From contig JBEKZQ010000204.1 in the NCBI GenBank assembly GCA_049509675.1, positions 1 through 10,894 on the forward strand: DNA of 10,894 nt. Reading direction: 5' to 3'. This DNA comes from JBEKZQ01 sp049509675 (GTDB lineage: Bacteria > Planctomycetota > Planctomycetia > Pirellulales > Thermoguttaceae). Numbering within the stretch: position 1 is the first letter of the stretch; every line of letters begins with the position of its first letter. This document shows positions 1 through 6,794 of this stretch, in pieces. The position numbers were made by a program, and so were the translations under genes. The notes beneath the pieces are model-generated. The model saw only the letters and a list, made by a program, of their open reading frames with translations, was not told where the DNA came from and made no database searches.

Positions 1-35
1 TCCGGTTTCAACTTGCGAATCTGTTCGGCGTCCAT
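1..35 (-). CDS. N-terminal 11 codons of a gene running off the left edge; possibly a transposase
   Basis: Reading the minus strand from 35 to 1 gives an open start, MDAEQIRKLKP, that continues past the window edge. A GGAGG Shine-Dalgarno (plus-strand cctcc at 43-47) lies 7 nt before the ATG, which is ideal spacing and the main reason to accept it as a real start. The peptide resembles the beginnings of planctomycete IS701-type DDE transposases as I remember them, but 11 residues are too few to prove a family, so that name is only a guess. It is divergent from the oxidoreductase at 414. If it is an insertion sequence, one terminal inverted repeat should lie between about 50 and 150; I could not identify it without the other end. 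Confidence 0.5.
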   Translation of the reverse strand, partial: MDAEQIRKLKP

Positions 36-47
36 GCCAATGCCTCC

Positions 48-413
48 ATGATGAAAAGGAACGCCAATAGATTCGCTAAATTCTCCAGTTCATGCAATAT
101 CAATCTTGCGCAGTAATACTAGGCTCTATTAGACGGGTGCAACAGGGATGCGCCAACAGGGCGCGCCAATGGTTTGGCCCGTCCAACTTGTGCAGGCCGT
201 CGCGCAGGTCCGCGAAATGCAACAAACGGGGGATTGGTCGCCTTCCGGGGCGCGCACCGCCCAAGACGGTAATCATGGATCATCAACGTGATCCAGGTGA
301 CGACGCAAAGAATGCCGCATAGAATGGAGTTTTGGCCTTCAGAAAAAGAGGGCCACCGATGAACCGTTCGGGAGTTGTGACGTTGTGAACAACCACTATA
401 CAGGGGGTTACAA
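48..413. other. Intergenic region between divergent genes, with one 7-bp inverted repeat
   Basis: I see no convincing gene here; the open frames in this stretch lack ribosome binding sites and recognisable protein character. The only clear structure is an inverted repeat, tggatca (276-282) and tgatcca (289-295) around a 6-nt centre, 119 bp before the oxidoreductase start. It could be an operator or a chance palindrome. The AT-richer part (about 60-140) may hold the promoter of the leftward gene or an insertion-sequence end, but no motif is strong enough to call. Confidence 0.4.
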
Positions 414-1457
414 ATGATCCGCGTCGGCATCGTTGGCATCGGTTTCATGGGCATGATCCATTACACGGCCTATGGGCGTCTGCGCGGCGTAAAGGTCCGC
501 GCGATTTGCGAGGAGGATCCGCAGCGGCGGGCCGGCGATTGGCGGACGATCAAGGGGAATTTCGGCCCCCAAGGTCAGCAGATGGATCTGAAGGGAATCG
601 CCGCCTACGCGCGGCTGGACGAGATGCTGGCCGACGAGCAACTGGACCTGATCGACATTTGCTTGCCCACCCGGCTGCACGCGGAAGCGGCCATTGCCGC
701 GCTGCGGGCGGGCAAACACGTGTTCTGCGAGAAGCCGATCGCGCTGCAGCCTGCCGACGCCCGCCGCATGGTCGCCGCCGCCCGGCAGGCCAACCGCCTG
801 TTGATGATCGGCCACGTCCTGCCGTTCGTGCCCGAGTATCGTTTCGCCTACGAGACCATCAGCAGCGGCAAGTACGGCAAACTGCTGGGCGGCCATTTCC
901 AACGCATCATCGCCGACCCGCCCTGGCTGCCGCATTTCTACGATCCGGCCGTGATTGGCGGGCCGATGCTCGATCTGCACGTACACGACGCCCATTTCAT
1001 CCGCCTGTTGTGCGGCATGCCGCGACTGGTCCAGAGCGCGGGCACGATGCGCGGCAGCGTCGTGGAGCGATTCCACACCCAATTCTTCTTCCCCGACCCG
1101 GGGCTCATCGTCACCGCCGCCAGCGGCACCATCGGACAGCAAGCCCGGTCGTTCACGCACGGCTATGAAATCTACCTGGAGCAGGCCACGCTGCTGTTCG
1201 AGTTTGCGGTCCTCGACGACCAGCCGGTGACGCTCCTGCCGGTCACCGTCTTGCCCGCCAAAGGCAAGTCGCTGCGGCCCAAGATCCGGGCGGGTGACCC
1301 GGTGGACGGATTCGTGGCCGAGTTGGGTGCGGTGACGCGTGCGGTCCGCGACGGCGTCAGCCCGCCGTTGTTGAGCGGCGAGTTGGCCTGCGACGCGGTG
1401 ATCCTCTGCCACAAGCAAACGCAGTCGGTGGCCCGGGGCCGTGCGGTGAAAGTGTAG
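414..1457 (+). CDS. Gfo/Idh/MocA family NAD(P)-dependent oxidoreductase
   Basis: 347 residues, the usual length for this family of soluble sugar or cyclitol dehydrogenases. The N-terminus carries the Rossmann nucleotide-binding glycine motif GIVGIGFMG (residues 5-13). The family signature EKP is at 106-108 in HVFCEKPIAL, where the lysine normally takes part in catalysis. The C-terminal substrate domain has GGPMLDLHVHDAHF (182-195), matching the conserved Gly-Gly...Asp...His-Asp helix that supplies the catalytic histidine. There is no signal peptide or Tat motif, unlike many planctomycete paralogues, so it should be cytoplasmic. The ATG at 414 is supported by AGGGGG at 402-407, 6 nt upstream. 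The substrate cannot be told from sequence because family members act on very different sugars. No sugar transporter, kinase or isomerase lies nearby to hint at a pathway; the gene stands alone and its stop codon abuts a repeat cluster. Confidence 0.9.
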   Translation: MIRVGIVGIGFMGMIHYTAYGRLRGVKVRAICEEDPQRRAGDWRTIKGNFGPQGQQMDLKGIAAYARLDEMLADEQLDLIDICLPTRLHAEAAIAALRAGKHVFCEKPIALQPADARRMVAAARQANRLLMIGHVLPFVPEYRFAYETISSGKYGKLLGGHFQRIIADPPWLPHFYDPAVIGGPMLDLHVHDAHFIRLLCGMPRLVQSAGTMRGSVVERFHTQFFFPDPGLIVTAASGTIGQQARSFTHGYEIYLEQATLLFEFAVLDDQPVTLLPVTVLPAKGKSLRPKIRAGDPVDGFVAELGAVTRAVRDGVSPPLLSGELACDAVILCHKQTQSVARGRAVKV

Positions 1458-1571
1458 CGATTGTTCTGTAAGCTCGGCCGGTAGGGGCACCGCGTGCCAC
1501 TGGCTCTGCCAGTGCTTTCCGAGGCCCGCTTATAACGATTGTTCTGTAAGCTCGGCCGGTAGGGGCACCGC
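1458..1571. repeat. Pair of exact 36-bp direct repeats flanking a hairpin module
   Basis: The 36 bases at 1458-1493 (beginning cgattgttctgtaagctc, ending ggggcaccgc) recur without change at 1536-1571. The first copy starts immediately after the oxidoreductase stop codon. The 42 bases between them contain the hairpin cactggc-tct-gccagtg (1498-1514), and ggcac-cgc-gtgcc (1485-1497) forms a smaller hairpin across the end of copy one. Related modules occur at 3539-3642 and 6588-6612. These look like non-coding, non-autonomous dispersed repeats; no open frame or transposase is associated with them. Confidence 0.85.
1494..1518 (+). repeat. 25-bp hairpin repeat module, copy 1
   Basis: This 25-base unit contains the perfect 7-bp stem cactggc/gccagtg with a 3-nt loop (1498-1514) followed by cttt. 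It recurs in the same orientation at 6588-6612 with a single mismatch. The downstream bases ctttcc are too poor in T for a canonical intrinsic terminator, although the hairpin lies only about 40 bases after a stop codon and could have a transcript-end role. Confidence 0.7.
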
Positions 1572-1726
1572 CCGCAAGATCGCTACGTCGCACACAGGTC
1601 GTCCGCTCGTTACGTCCGGTAGAATGCCTTTTCGCGGCGTCTAGGGTGCATTCGTTTTCCCGTGCGCCGGCCGGGCAGGACGCAGCGATTGCACCGCCGG
1701 AGAACGAAGATTTCCGCGCCCGGCTT

Positions 1727-1755
1727 TTGACGCCCGGACGAACATCTCATATACT
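1727..1755 (+). promoter_or_regulatory. Candidate sigma70-type promoter for the S41 protease gene
   Basis: TTGACG (1727-1732) and TATACT (1750-1755) are separated by exactly 17 bp; each hexamer matches the consensus at five of six bases. Transcription would begin near 1762, giving a leader of about 116 nt before the ATG at 1878. This is the best promoter-like match I found in the window. It sits in the 306-base gap after the direct repeats, in which I see no gene. The remaining leader shows no recognisable riboswitch. Confidence 0.55.
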
Positions 1756-1877
1756 CGAAGCGTGGCCCTCAGTGAAAGACCTACCCTTGGGCCGCGTGCC
1801 ATTGACGGATCAACCCTAGTAATCGCTCCAGCCGGCACGATCGGCATTAGTGGCGCGACTGAACCACGGACGAAAAC

Positions 1878-3503
1878 ATGCGACGAAGCGTACTTGCCGC
1901 CGCCTCCGGGCTCTTGCTCGCGGTCTTTTCCCTGCTCATCGCTCCCGCCGCGCTCGCGCAGCAAACCAACATCCTTTCGCTGACCCCGCGCACCGTACAG
2001 GTAGACGACCTGTTGCGGAGGGGGCAGGATCTGGAAGTCCGCCGCCGCTGGGGCGAAGCCCTGACGCACTACGAGGACGCCCTGCGGGTCTATCCTGACG
2101 AAGCCAGCCTGGAGCGGCATTTCGAGCTCGCCCGCATGCACTACGATCTGGCGCGCCGCTTCTCCGATCGCAGTTTCTGCCAGGTCATTTCCCGCTTGCC
2201 CACGGACAAGGCCCTGGAGCTCTATGCACAGGTGCTCGGGAAGATCCAGTCGCATTACGTCGAGCCGGCCAATTGGAAAGACCTGATCGAGCGCGGGACC
2301 ACGGACCTGGAAGTGGCCTTGAACGAGCCGGCGTTCGTGGAGCGGAATTTTGTGCAGCCGAACCCGGCCGGCGTATCGGCCTACTGCCGCGAGCTGCGCG
2401 AGAGCCTGGCCGCCCGCGCCATCGGCACCCGCGAGGAGGCCCGGGATTGCGTGGCCCGGGCCGCCGCCTTGGCGCAACGGCGTCTGGGCCTGCCGCCCAC
2501 CGTCGTGGTGTTGGAGTATCTGTGCGGCGCCACCAACTCGTTGGACCCGTACACCGCCTTTCTCACCCCCGATCAACTCAACGACGTGTATTCGCAGATC
2601 GAGGGGAACTTCGTGGGCCTGGGCATTGAGTTGAAATCGCACGGCGGCGGCCTGATGATCGTGCGCGTGATCACCGGCAGTCCCGCCGAGCGGGCCGGCG
2701 TCCGCGCGGGCGACCGGATCCTGGCCGTCGACGGCCGTTCCACCGCCGAGTTGTCGACGGACCAGGCCGCCAATCTGCTGCAAGGGGTGGAAGGCAGCAT
2801 GGTGGCGCTGAGCCTCGCCTCGCCCGGCCAATCGCCCCGGCAGTCCAGCATCCGCCGCCAGCGCGTGGAAGTGCCCAGCGTGGACCAGGTGCAGATGGTC
2901 GATGCCGAACACGGCGCCGCCTATTTGAAGCTCACCTGCTTCCAGAGGACTACGCGCCGCGATCTGGAAGCCGCCCTGTGGAAGTTGCACGGCGAGGGGA
3001 TGCGCAGCCTGGTGATGGATCTGCGCGGTAATCCCGGCGGCCTGTTGCTCACCTCCGTGGAAGTGGCCAACCTGTTCCTGGACCACGGCGTGATCGTCTC
3101 CACGCACGGCCGCAGTCCGCAGGAAGACTTCACCTACACCGCGCACGCCGAAGGCGCTTGGCGCGTGCCGCTGGTGGTCTTGATCGATCAGGACAGCGCC
3201 AGCGCGGCCGAGATCTTTGCCGGCGCCATCCGCGATCATCATCGCGGCACGCTGGTGGGCGTGCGGAGTTTCGGCAAAGGCTCGGTACAGGGGATCTTCC
3301 CCCTGGAATCCTCGGAGGCCGGCGTGCGCCTGACCACGGCCAAGTTCTTTTCGCCCACCGGCCGGCCCTTCGCCCGCGTGGGCGTGGAGCCGGACGTGGT
3401 GGTGCATCAGGCGGCCCGCCCAGTGGAAGGCAATGCGACCGCCATCGCCAGCGACGCCATGCTGGCCGCCGCCATGCAGGTCACCCGCGACGGTCCGCGC
3501 TAG
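1878..3503 (+). CDS. Exported S41 family C-terminal processing protease with TPR-like and PDZ domains
   Basis: 541 residues. Residues 1-27 form a Sec signal peptide (MRRS, hydrophobic core, cleavage likely after APAALA), so the protein should act outside the cytoplasmic membrane. Residues about 44-95 look like a TPR repeat (RWGEALTHYEDALRVYPDE). A PDZ domain follows at about 237-315 (NFVGLGIEL...PAERAGVRAGDRILAVDG). The peptidase core holds the S41 Ser-Lys dyad: by spacing to E. coli Tsp/Prc (Ser430, Asp441, Lys455) the counterparts are Ser442 (in DSASAAEIF), Asp453 and Lys467 (in SFGKGSV). DLRGNPGGLL (381-390) is the conserved strand-loop. Such enzymes trim or degrade envelope proteins from the C-terminus. 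The Shine-Dalgarno is weak (cggacg before the ATG); the start is chosen because it begins the signal peptide directly. It stands between two repeat clusters, with its own likely promoter at 1727-1755. The substrate is unknown. Confidence 0.92.
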   Translation: MRRSVLAAASGLLLAVFSLLIAPAALAQQTNILSLTPRTVQVDDLLRRGQDLEVRRRWGEALTHYEDALRVYPDEASLERHFELARMHYDLARRFSDRSFCQVISRLPTDKALELYAQVLGKIQSHYVEPANWKDLIERGTTDLEVALNEPAFVERNFVQPNPAGVSAYCRELRESLAARAIGTREEARDCVARAAALAQRRLGLPPTVVVLEYLCGATNSLDPYTAFLTPDQLNDVYSQIEGNFVGLGIELKSHGGGLMIVRVITGSPAERAGVRAGDRILAVDGRSTAELSTDQAANLLQGVEGSMVALSLASPGQSPRQSSIRRQRVEVPSVDQVQMVDAEHGAAYLKLTCFQRTTRRDLEAALWKLHGEGMRSLVMDLRGNPGGLLLTSVEVANLFLDHGVIVSTHGRSPQEDFTYTAHAEGAWRVPLVVLIDQDSASAAEIFAGAIRDHHRGTLVGVRSFGKGSVQGIFPLESSEAGVRLTTAKFFSPTGRPFARVGVEPDVVVHQAARPVEGNATAIASDAMLAAAMQVTRDGPR

Positions 3504-3538
3504 CGGCGGCCCCCCTTGCAGGAAAACCTCGCCGGCGC

Positions 3539-3602
3539 GGGTGCCACGGTTGGCTTGTCCAACCGTGTTTCTGCACTGCTGGGCAAGCCAGCAGTGGCAC
3601 CC
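3539..3602. repeat. Compound cruciform-like repeat: two 9-bp hairpins within an outer 9-bp inverted repeat
   Basis: Hairpin one is cacggttgg-cttgt-ccaaccgtg (3545-3567). Hairpin two is cactgctgg-gcaag-ccagcagtg (3574-3596). The ends gggtgccac (3539-3547) and gtggcaccc (3594-3602) are also exact reverse complements, so the whole 64-bp block can pair as an outer stem or as two inner hairpins. All stems are perfect. It begins 35 bp after the protease stop codon. No T-run follows, so it is not a canonical intrinsic terminator. The shared gtgccac ends tie it to the modules at 1494 and 6588. Confidence 0.8.
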
Positions 3603-3620
3603 AACCCGCCAAGGAAAGTT

Positions 3621-3642
3621 GGCACGCGGTGCCTGCCTACCG
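3621..3642 (-). repeat. Inverted partial copy of the 1478-1499 repeat segment
   Basis: The reverse complement of this stretch reads cggtaggcaggcaccgcg followed by tgcc. It matches cggtaggggcaccgcgtgcc at 1479-1498 apart from a 2-base length difference in the middle. It contains the small hairpin ggcac-gcg-gtgcc (3621-3633). It shows that the repeats around both sides of the protease gene belong to one family. The following bases, 3643-3817, hold nothing I can identify before the kinase Shine-Dalgarno. Confidence 0.6.
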
Positions 3643-3817
3643 TTACCCATCAATCGCACCAGACCCCGGACTTTGCCGTTCTTCTGTGCCAGTCTGCCCC
3701 TCCCGAGACGGTTGCATGCGCGGGGTATTGCGCGTAAGCTTATGAATAAACAGATTTCGAGTTGCACATAGGATTAGAGAATCAGCGCCGCGGTCCACAG
3801 CCCCGCAAGCGATAGCC

Positions 3818-3824
3818 AAGGAGA
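3818..3824 (+). promoter_or_regulatory. Shine-Dalgarno deciding the GTG start of the hybrid kinase
   Basis: AAGGAGA lies 6 nt before the GTG at 3831. The first in-frame ATG is at codon 44, inside the GAF domain and without such a site, so GTG is the likely start codon. Confidence 0.75.
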
Positions 3825-3830
3825 TTCTCT

Positions 3831-6575
3831 GTGAAGAAGGGCGGGAACGAACGTATCGAAGGGTCCCCCGCCCACTCACTGGAAAAGCAAACAAAGACTC
3901 CCGATCCCTTTGTGCTCTTGTTGAGCCTGCTGCCGGAGAAGTCTAGCCGCAAGGACTACATGGACGCCGTGGTCGAACTGTTGCGCACCTGGACCGGCTG
4001 CCGCTGTGCAGGTATTCGAGGCATTGACGAACAAGGGCGGATTCCCTACGAGGCCTACACGGGATTTAGCCGGGCGTTCTGGAGCCGGGAAAACGAACTG
4101 GTCCTGCACCGAGACCAATGTGCCTGCACGCGGGTCATCCTGGGCCAGCCTCTGCCGCCGGACGCCCCGGCAATGACCCCGGGTGGATCGTTTGTTTGTG
4201 GCAGACTTTCCGAGTTCGCCCAGCACGTCACCAAAGAAGACGCCGCGCAATATCGCGGGGCCTGCATCGCCAGCGGCTTCGAGTCTGTGGCCCTTATTCC
4301 GCTCCGCCACCAGGGACAAGCCCTGGGCGTAATCCATCTGGCGGATGAGACCCCGGACAGGCTCCCGCCGAAGATGGTGGAGCTCCTTGAGTCGCTGGCG
4401 CCTTTGATCGGCGCAGCCATCCGCAGACTCAATCTGGAAGAGGCGTTACGCCTTAGGGAACGGGAACTGCAACAGGCCAAGGCCGCCGCCGAGGCCGCCA
4501 ACGTCGCCAAGAGCCAGTTCCTGGCGAACATGAGCCACGAGCTGCGGACCCCCATGAACGCAGTGCTCGGCATGACCGAGTTGGCACTGCGTGCGCAGTT
4601 GGACCCGGCCGTGCGCGATTATCTGCAAACCGCGCACGAGTCGGCCGGCACGCTGCTGGCAATCCTCAACGACATCCTCGACTTCTCCCGCATCGAGGCC
4701 GGCCGGCTCGAGTTGGAACGGGCTTCGTTCTCCCTCCGCGCGACCCTGGAGCACACGGTCAAGACCCTCGCCGTGCGGGCGTTCGAAAAGGGCGTGGAAC
4801 TGATCTGCGACGTGCCCGGCCATGTCCCCGATCGGCTCGTGGGAGATGCGCTGCGGCTGCGACAAGTGCTGACCAACCTGATCGGAAATGCCACCAAGTT
4901 CACCCGCCAGGGCGAGATCGTCGTGCGGGTTTCATGTCCCCCTCTCCCGCTCGTGCCGCTACGGCACGCGGGACAGGGCCGGGGTGAGGGCGAAGCGGGA
5001 ATAGGACGCCAGCCAGCCACTCCCCCCCACCCTAACCCTCTCCCGGAGGGAGAGGGGATCGTAGTGGAGTTCACGGTCGCCGACACGGGCATCGGCATTT
5101 CTCGGGAGGAACAAGAGCGGATTTTTGCCCCCTTTGCTCAGGCCGACGCGTCCACCACGCGGCGTTACGGCGGCACAGGCCTGGGACTGAGCATCACCAG
5201 GAGCCTGGTAGACATGATGGGCGGCCGGCTTTGGGTCGACAGCCAACCGGGCCAAGGCAGCACGTTCCACTTCACCGCGCGGCTGGGGCTGCAAGCGGAT
5301 GCCGAGTACGCGCCGGACGCGGGCCTCTTCTCCCCGGAACGCTTTCGGGGCTTGCCGGTGCTGGTCGTCGATAACAATGCCACCAACCGCCGCATCCTGG
5401 CGGAAACGCTCTCGGGTTGGGGAATGAAGCCCGAGTTGGCCGATAGCACTCCCGTGGCGCTGGCCAAGCTCAACGAAGCGGTTGCGGCGGAAGTGCCCTT
5501 CGCGCTGTTCCTCATTGATGCGATGCTGCCGGAGATCGACGGGTTCACCTTGGTACACTGGATCAACAAGGACCCCAGGCTGACGGGGGCGGCAGTCCTG
5601 ATGATGTCTTCCGTGGACCGCCAGGTAGTCCATGAGCGCGCCGGGCAATTGGATGTTGCCGCATGCCTGGAGAAGCCGATCGCACAAGGCAGCCTGTTGC
5701 GTGCCATCGCCAAAGCCTTGGGAGTTGCCGCCGGCGATGAAGCGTCTCGGCAGGCATCTCACGAGCCTGGTCTTCCGGGCAAGGCCGCGCGAAGTTTGCG
5801 AATCCTGCTGGCGGAGGACAATCCGGCGAACCAGAAGGTGGCCCTGTACGTCTTGTGCCATCGCGGCCACACGGTGGAAGTCGCCCAGACCGGCCTGCAA
5901 GCGGTGGAAATGGTCGAACGCCAGGAATTCGATGTTGTACTCATGGACGTACAGATGCCGGAAATGGACGGTTTCCAGGCCGCCTCCGCCATCCGTGCCA
6001 TGCCCGACGCACGCAAGGCAAAGCTGCCCATCGTGGCGATGACGGCCTACGCCCTGGAAGGCGACCAGCGGCGGTGCCTGGCGGCAGGGATGGACGACTA
6101 CCTCAGCAAGCCGATCCGTGCCGAAGAGCTCATCGCGATGATCGAGCGACTGGCCGAAAAGTCCGCCGGACCGGATGCGACTCAATCTCCCCCGCCAGCC
6201 CAGGCCGCCGACGCTCCGGCGGCCGTGGCTTTCGATCCCGGGTTGGCGCTGAAGCGATGTCTGGGCAGCAATAAGATGCTTGGGGAAATGATCCAACACT
6301 TCTACGGCGAAGTTGACGATCTGTTCCCGCAGATGCATGCCGCCTCGCAGAGCGGCAACCTGGCGGAACTCAGCCGTTTGGGGCACCGCATGAAGGGAAC
6401 GGTCGTTTACCTTGGCGCGGAACCGGCAGCACAAGCCGCCATTGCCCTGGAGCGTTTCCATTACCACGGCGGCGCGCAGGCCGATGCTGAGGAAGCCGTC
6501 AGGGCGCTAGAGCGCGCGTGCGAGGTCTTGAAGGCGACGCTGGTGGAGCATGGGCGGGACAGCACTAACAAATGA
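3831..6575 (+). CDS. Soluble hybrid sensor histidine kinase: GAF-HisKA-HATPase-REC-REC-Hpt
   Basis: 914 residues, no membrane segments, so a cytoplasmic phosphorelay protein. Order: GAF-like sensor (about 40-200) with six cysteines (57, 59, 97, 99, 123, 145); coiled-coil linker (203-228); HisKA with phospho-accepting His236 in MSHELRTPMN; ATPase with N box (LTNLIGNATKFT, 347-358), G1 DTGIGI (418-423), F box (432-439) and G2 GGTGLGLSI (447-455); REC1 (508-632) with phospho-site Asp563 and Lys615; REC2 (656-775) with Glu662, Asp663, Asp706, Thr738 and Lys760; Hpt (about 800-905) with His852 in LGHRMKG. Architecture is BarA-like, suggesting a His-Asp-His relay to an unlinked response regulator; none is encoded here. 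Two oddities: residues 369-409 are translated repeat DNA placed between the N and G1 boxes, and REC1 has Asp514-Asn515 where an acidic pair is usual. The signal sensed is unknown. Confidence 0.93.
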   Translation: MKKGGNERIEGSPAHSLEKQTKTPDPFVLLLSLLPEKSSRKDYMDAVVELLRTWTGCRCAGIRGIDEQGRIPYEAYTGFSRAFWSRENELVLHRDQCACTRVILGQPLPPDAPAMTPGGSFVCGRLSEFAQHVTKEDAAQYRGACIASGFESVALIPLRHQGQALGVIHLADETPDRLPPKMVELLESLAPLIGAAIRRLNLEEALRLRERELQQAKAAAEAANVAKSQFLANMSHELRTPMNAVLGMTELALRAQLDPAVRDYLQTAHESAGTLLAILNDILDFSRIEAGRLELERASFSLRATLEHTVKTLAVRAFEKGVELICDVPGHVPDRLVGDALRLRQVLTNLIGNATKFTRQGEIVVRVSCPPLPLVPLRHAGQGRGEGEAGIGRQPATPPHPNPLPEGEGIVVEFTVADTGIGISREEQERIFAPFAQADASTTRRYGGTGLGLSITRSLVDMMGGRLWVDSQPGQGSTFHFTARLGLQADAEYAPDAGLFSPERFRGLPVLVVDNNATNRRILAETLSGWGMKPELADSTPVALAKLNEAVAAEVPFALFLIDAMLPEIDGFTLVHWINKDPRLTGAAVLMMSSVDRQVVHERAGQLDVAACLEKPIAQGSLLRAIAKALGVAAGDEASRQASHEPGLPGKAARSLRILLAEDNPANQKVALYVLCHRGHTVEVAQTGLQAVEMVERQEFDVVLMDVQMPEMDGFQAASAIRAMPDARKAKLPIVAMTAYALEGDQRRCLAAGMDDYLSKPIRAEELIAMIERLAEKSAGPDATQSPPPAQAADAPAAVAFDPGLALKRCLGSNKMLGEMIQHFYGEVDDLFPQMHAASQSGNLAELSRLGHRMKGTVVYLGAEPAAQAAIALERFHYHGGAQADAEEAVRALERACEVLKATLVEHGRDSTNK
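4935..5057. repeat. Palindromic repeat translated in frame inside the kinase ATPase domain
   Basis: About 123 bp (41 codons, residues 369-409) interrupt an otherwise normal HATPase fold. The element has a hairpin at each end. The left one is ccctctcccg (4940-4949) pairing 9 of 10 with cgggacaggg (4969-4978) around the perfect stem cgtgccg-cta-cggcacg (4952-4968). The right one is ccctctccc-gga-gggagaggg (5036-5056). In the sense frame it reads PPHPNPLPEGEGI; on the other strand it reads PLSLRERVRVGG and FALTPALSR. I recognise these as peptides commonly produced when this class of dispersed bacterial repeat is translated. Exact element borders are inferred from where kinase-like protein sequence stops and resumes. 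Confidence 0.85.
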
Positions 6576-6587
6576 GGCAGGGGTTGT

Positions 6588-6612
6588 GTGCCACTGGCTC
6601 TGCCCGTGCTTT
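6588..6612 (+). repeat. 25-bp hairpin repeat module, copy 2
   Basis: It matches 1494-1518 at 24 of 25 bases. The single change (a to c at 6605) breaks one pair in the cactggc/gccagtg stem. It begins 13 bases after the kinase stop codon, again just behind a gene end. Confidence 0.7.
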
Positions 6613-6680
6613 ATCGGCTGGATCGGCGCGGTAGTCAAGGCCAAAGGGACCAGGCACTGCGCGAATTGAGTTATGTGGTA

Positions 6681-6705
6681 TCTGGAATTCCCCCGGAATT
6701 CCGGA
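6681..6705. other. Stem-loop between convergent genes
   Basis: ggaattcc (6684-6691), loop ccc, ggaattcc (6695-6702); the stem extends outward by t-a, c-g and one g-t wobble pair. It lies between the kinase (ending 6575, plus) and parE (ending 6795, minus), so it could end transcription from either side, but no T-run follows on either strand. A second short hairpin, gcggt-gaa-accgc, is at 6764-6776. The rest of this 219-base gap shows no gene. Confidence 0.4.
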
Positions 6706-6794
6706 CTGAGCGGGCGGCGCACCAACGCAATCCGGTAACGATGACCATCCTCGACGGCCACCTGCGGTGAAACCGCCTCAAAAAACATTCGTAC

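Noticed and set aside
171..190. Degenerate copy of the ggttggcttgtccaacc hairpin
   Set aside because: ggtttggcccgtccaacttg is only loosely similar and the stem is broken; chance similarity is as likely.
375..402. TTGTGA-16 bp-TATACA as a promoter for the oxidoreductase
   Set aside because: Transcription would start near 409, downstream of the ribosome binding site at 402-407, so it cannot serve the ATG at 414 in the normal way.
408..1490. 360-codon minus-strand open frame opposite the oxidoreductase
   Set aside because: Composition is that of a shadow frame, and it ends inside the repeat cluster.
1641..3767. 708-codon minus-strand open frame opposite the S41 protease
   Set aside because: Same antisense-shadow pattern. 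The plus frame has a signal peptide, PDZ domain and complete S41 catalytic residues.
4959..6467. 502-codon minus-strand open frame opposite the hybrid kinase
   Set aside because: No domain character apart from the LRERVRV and ALTPALSR peptides, which come from the repeat itself rather than from a gene.
6764..6787. Hairpin gcggt-gaa-accgc next to a run of six A as a terminator
   Set aside because: The T-run would precede the hairpin on the minus strand and is absent on the plus strand, so polarity is wrong for both genes.
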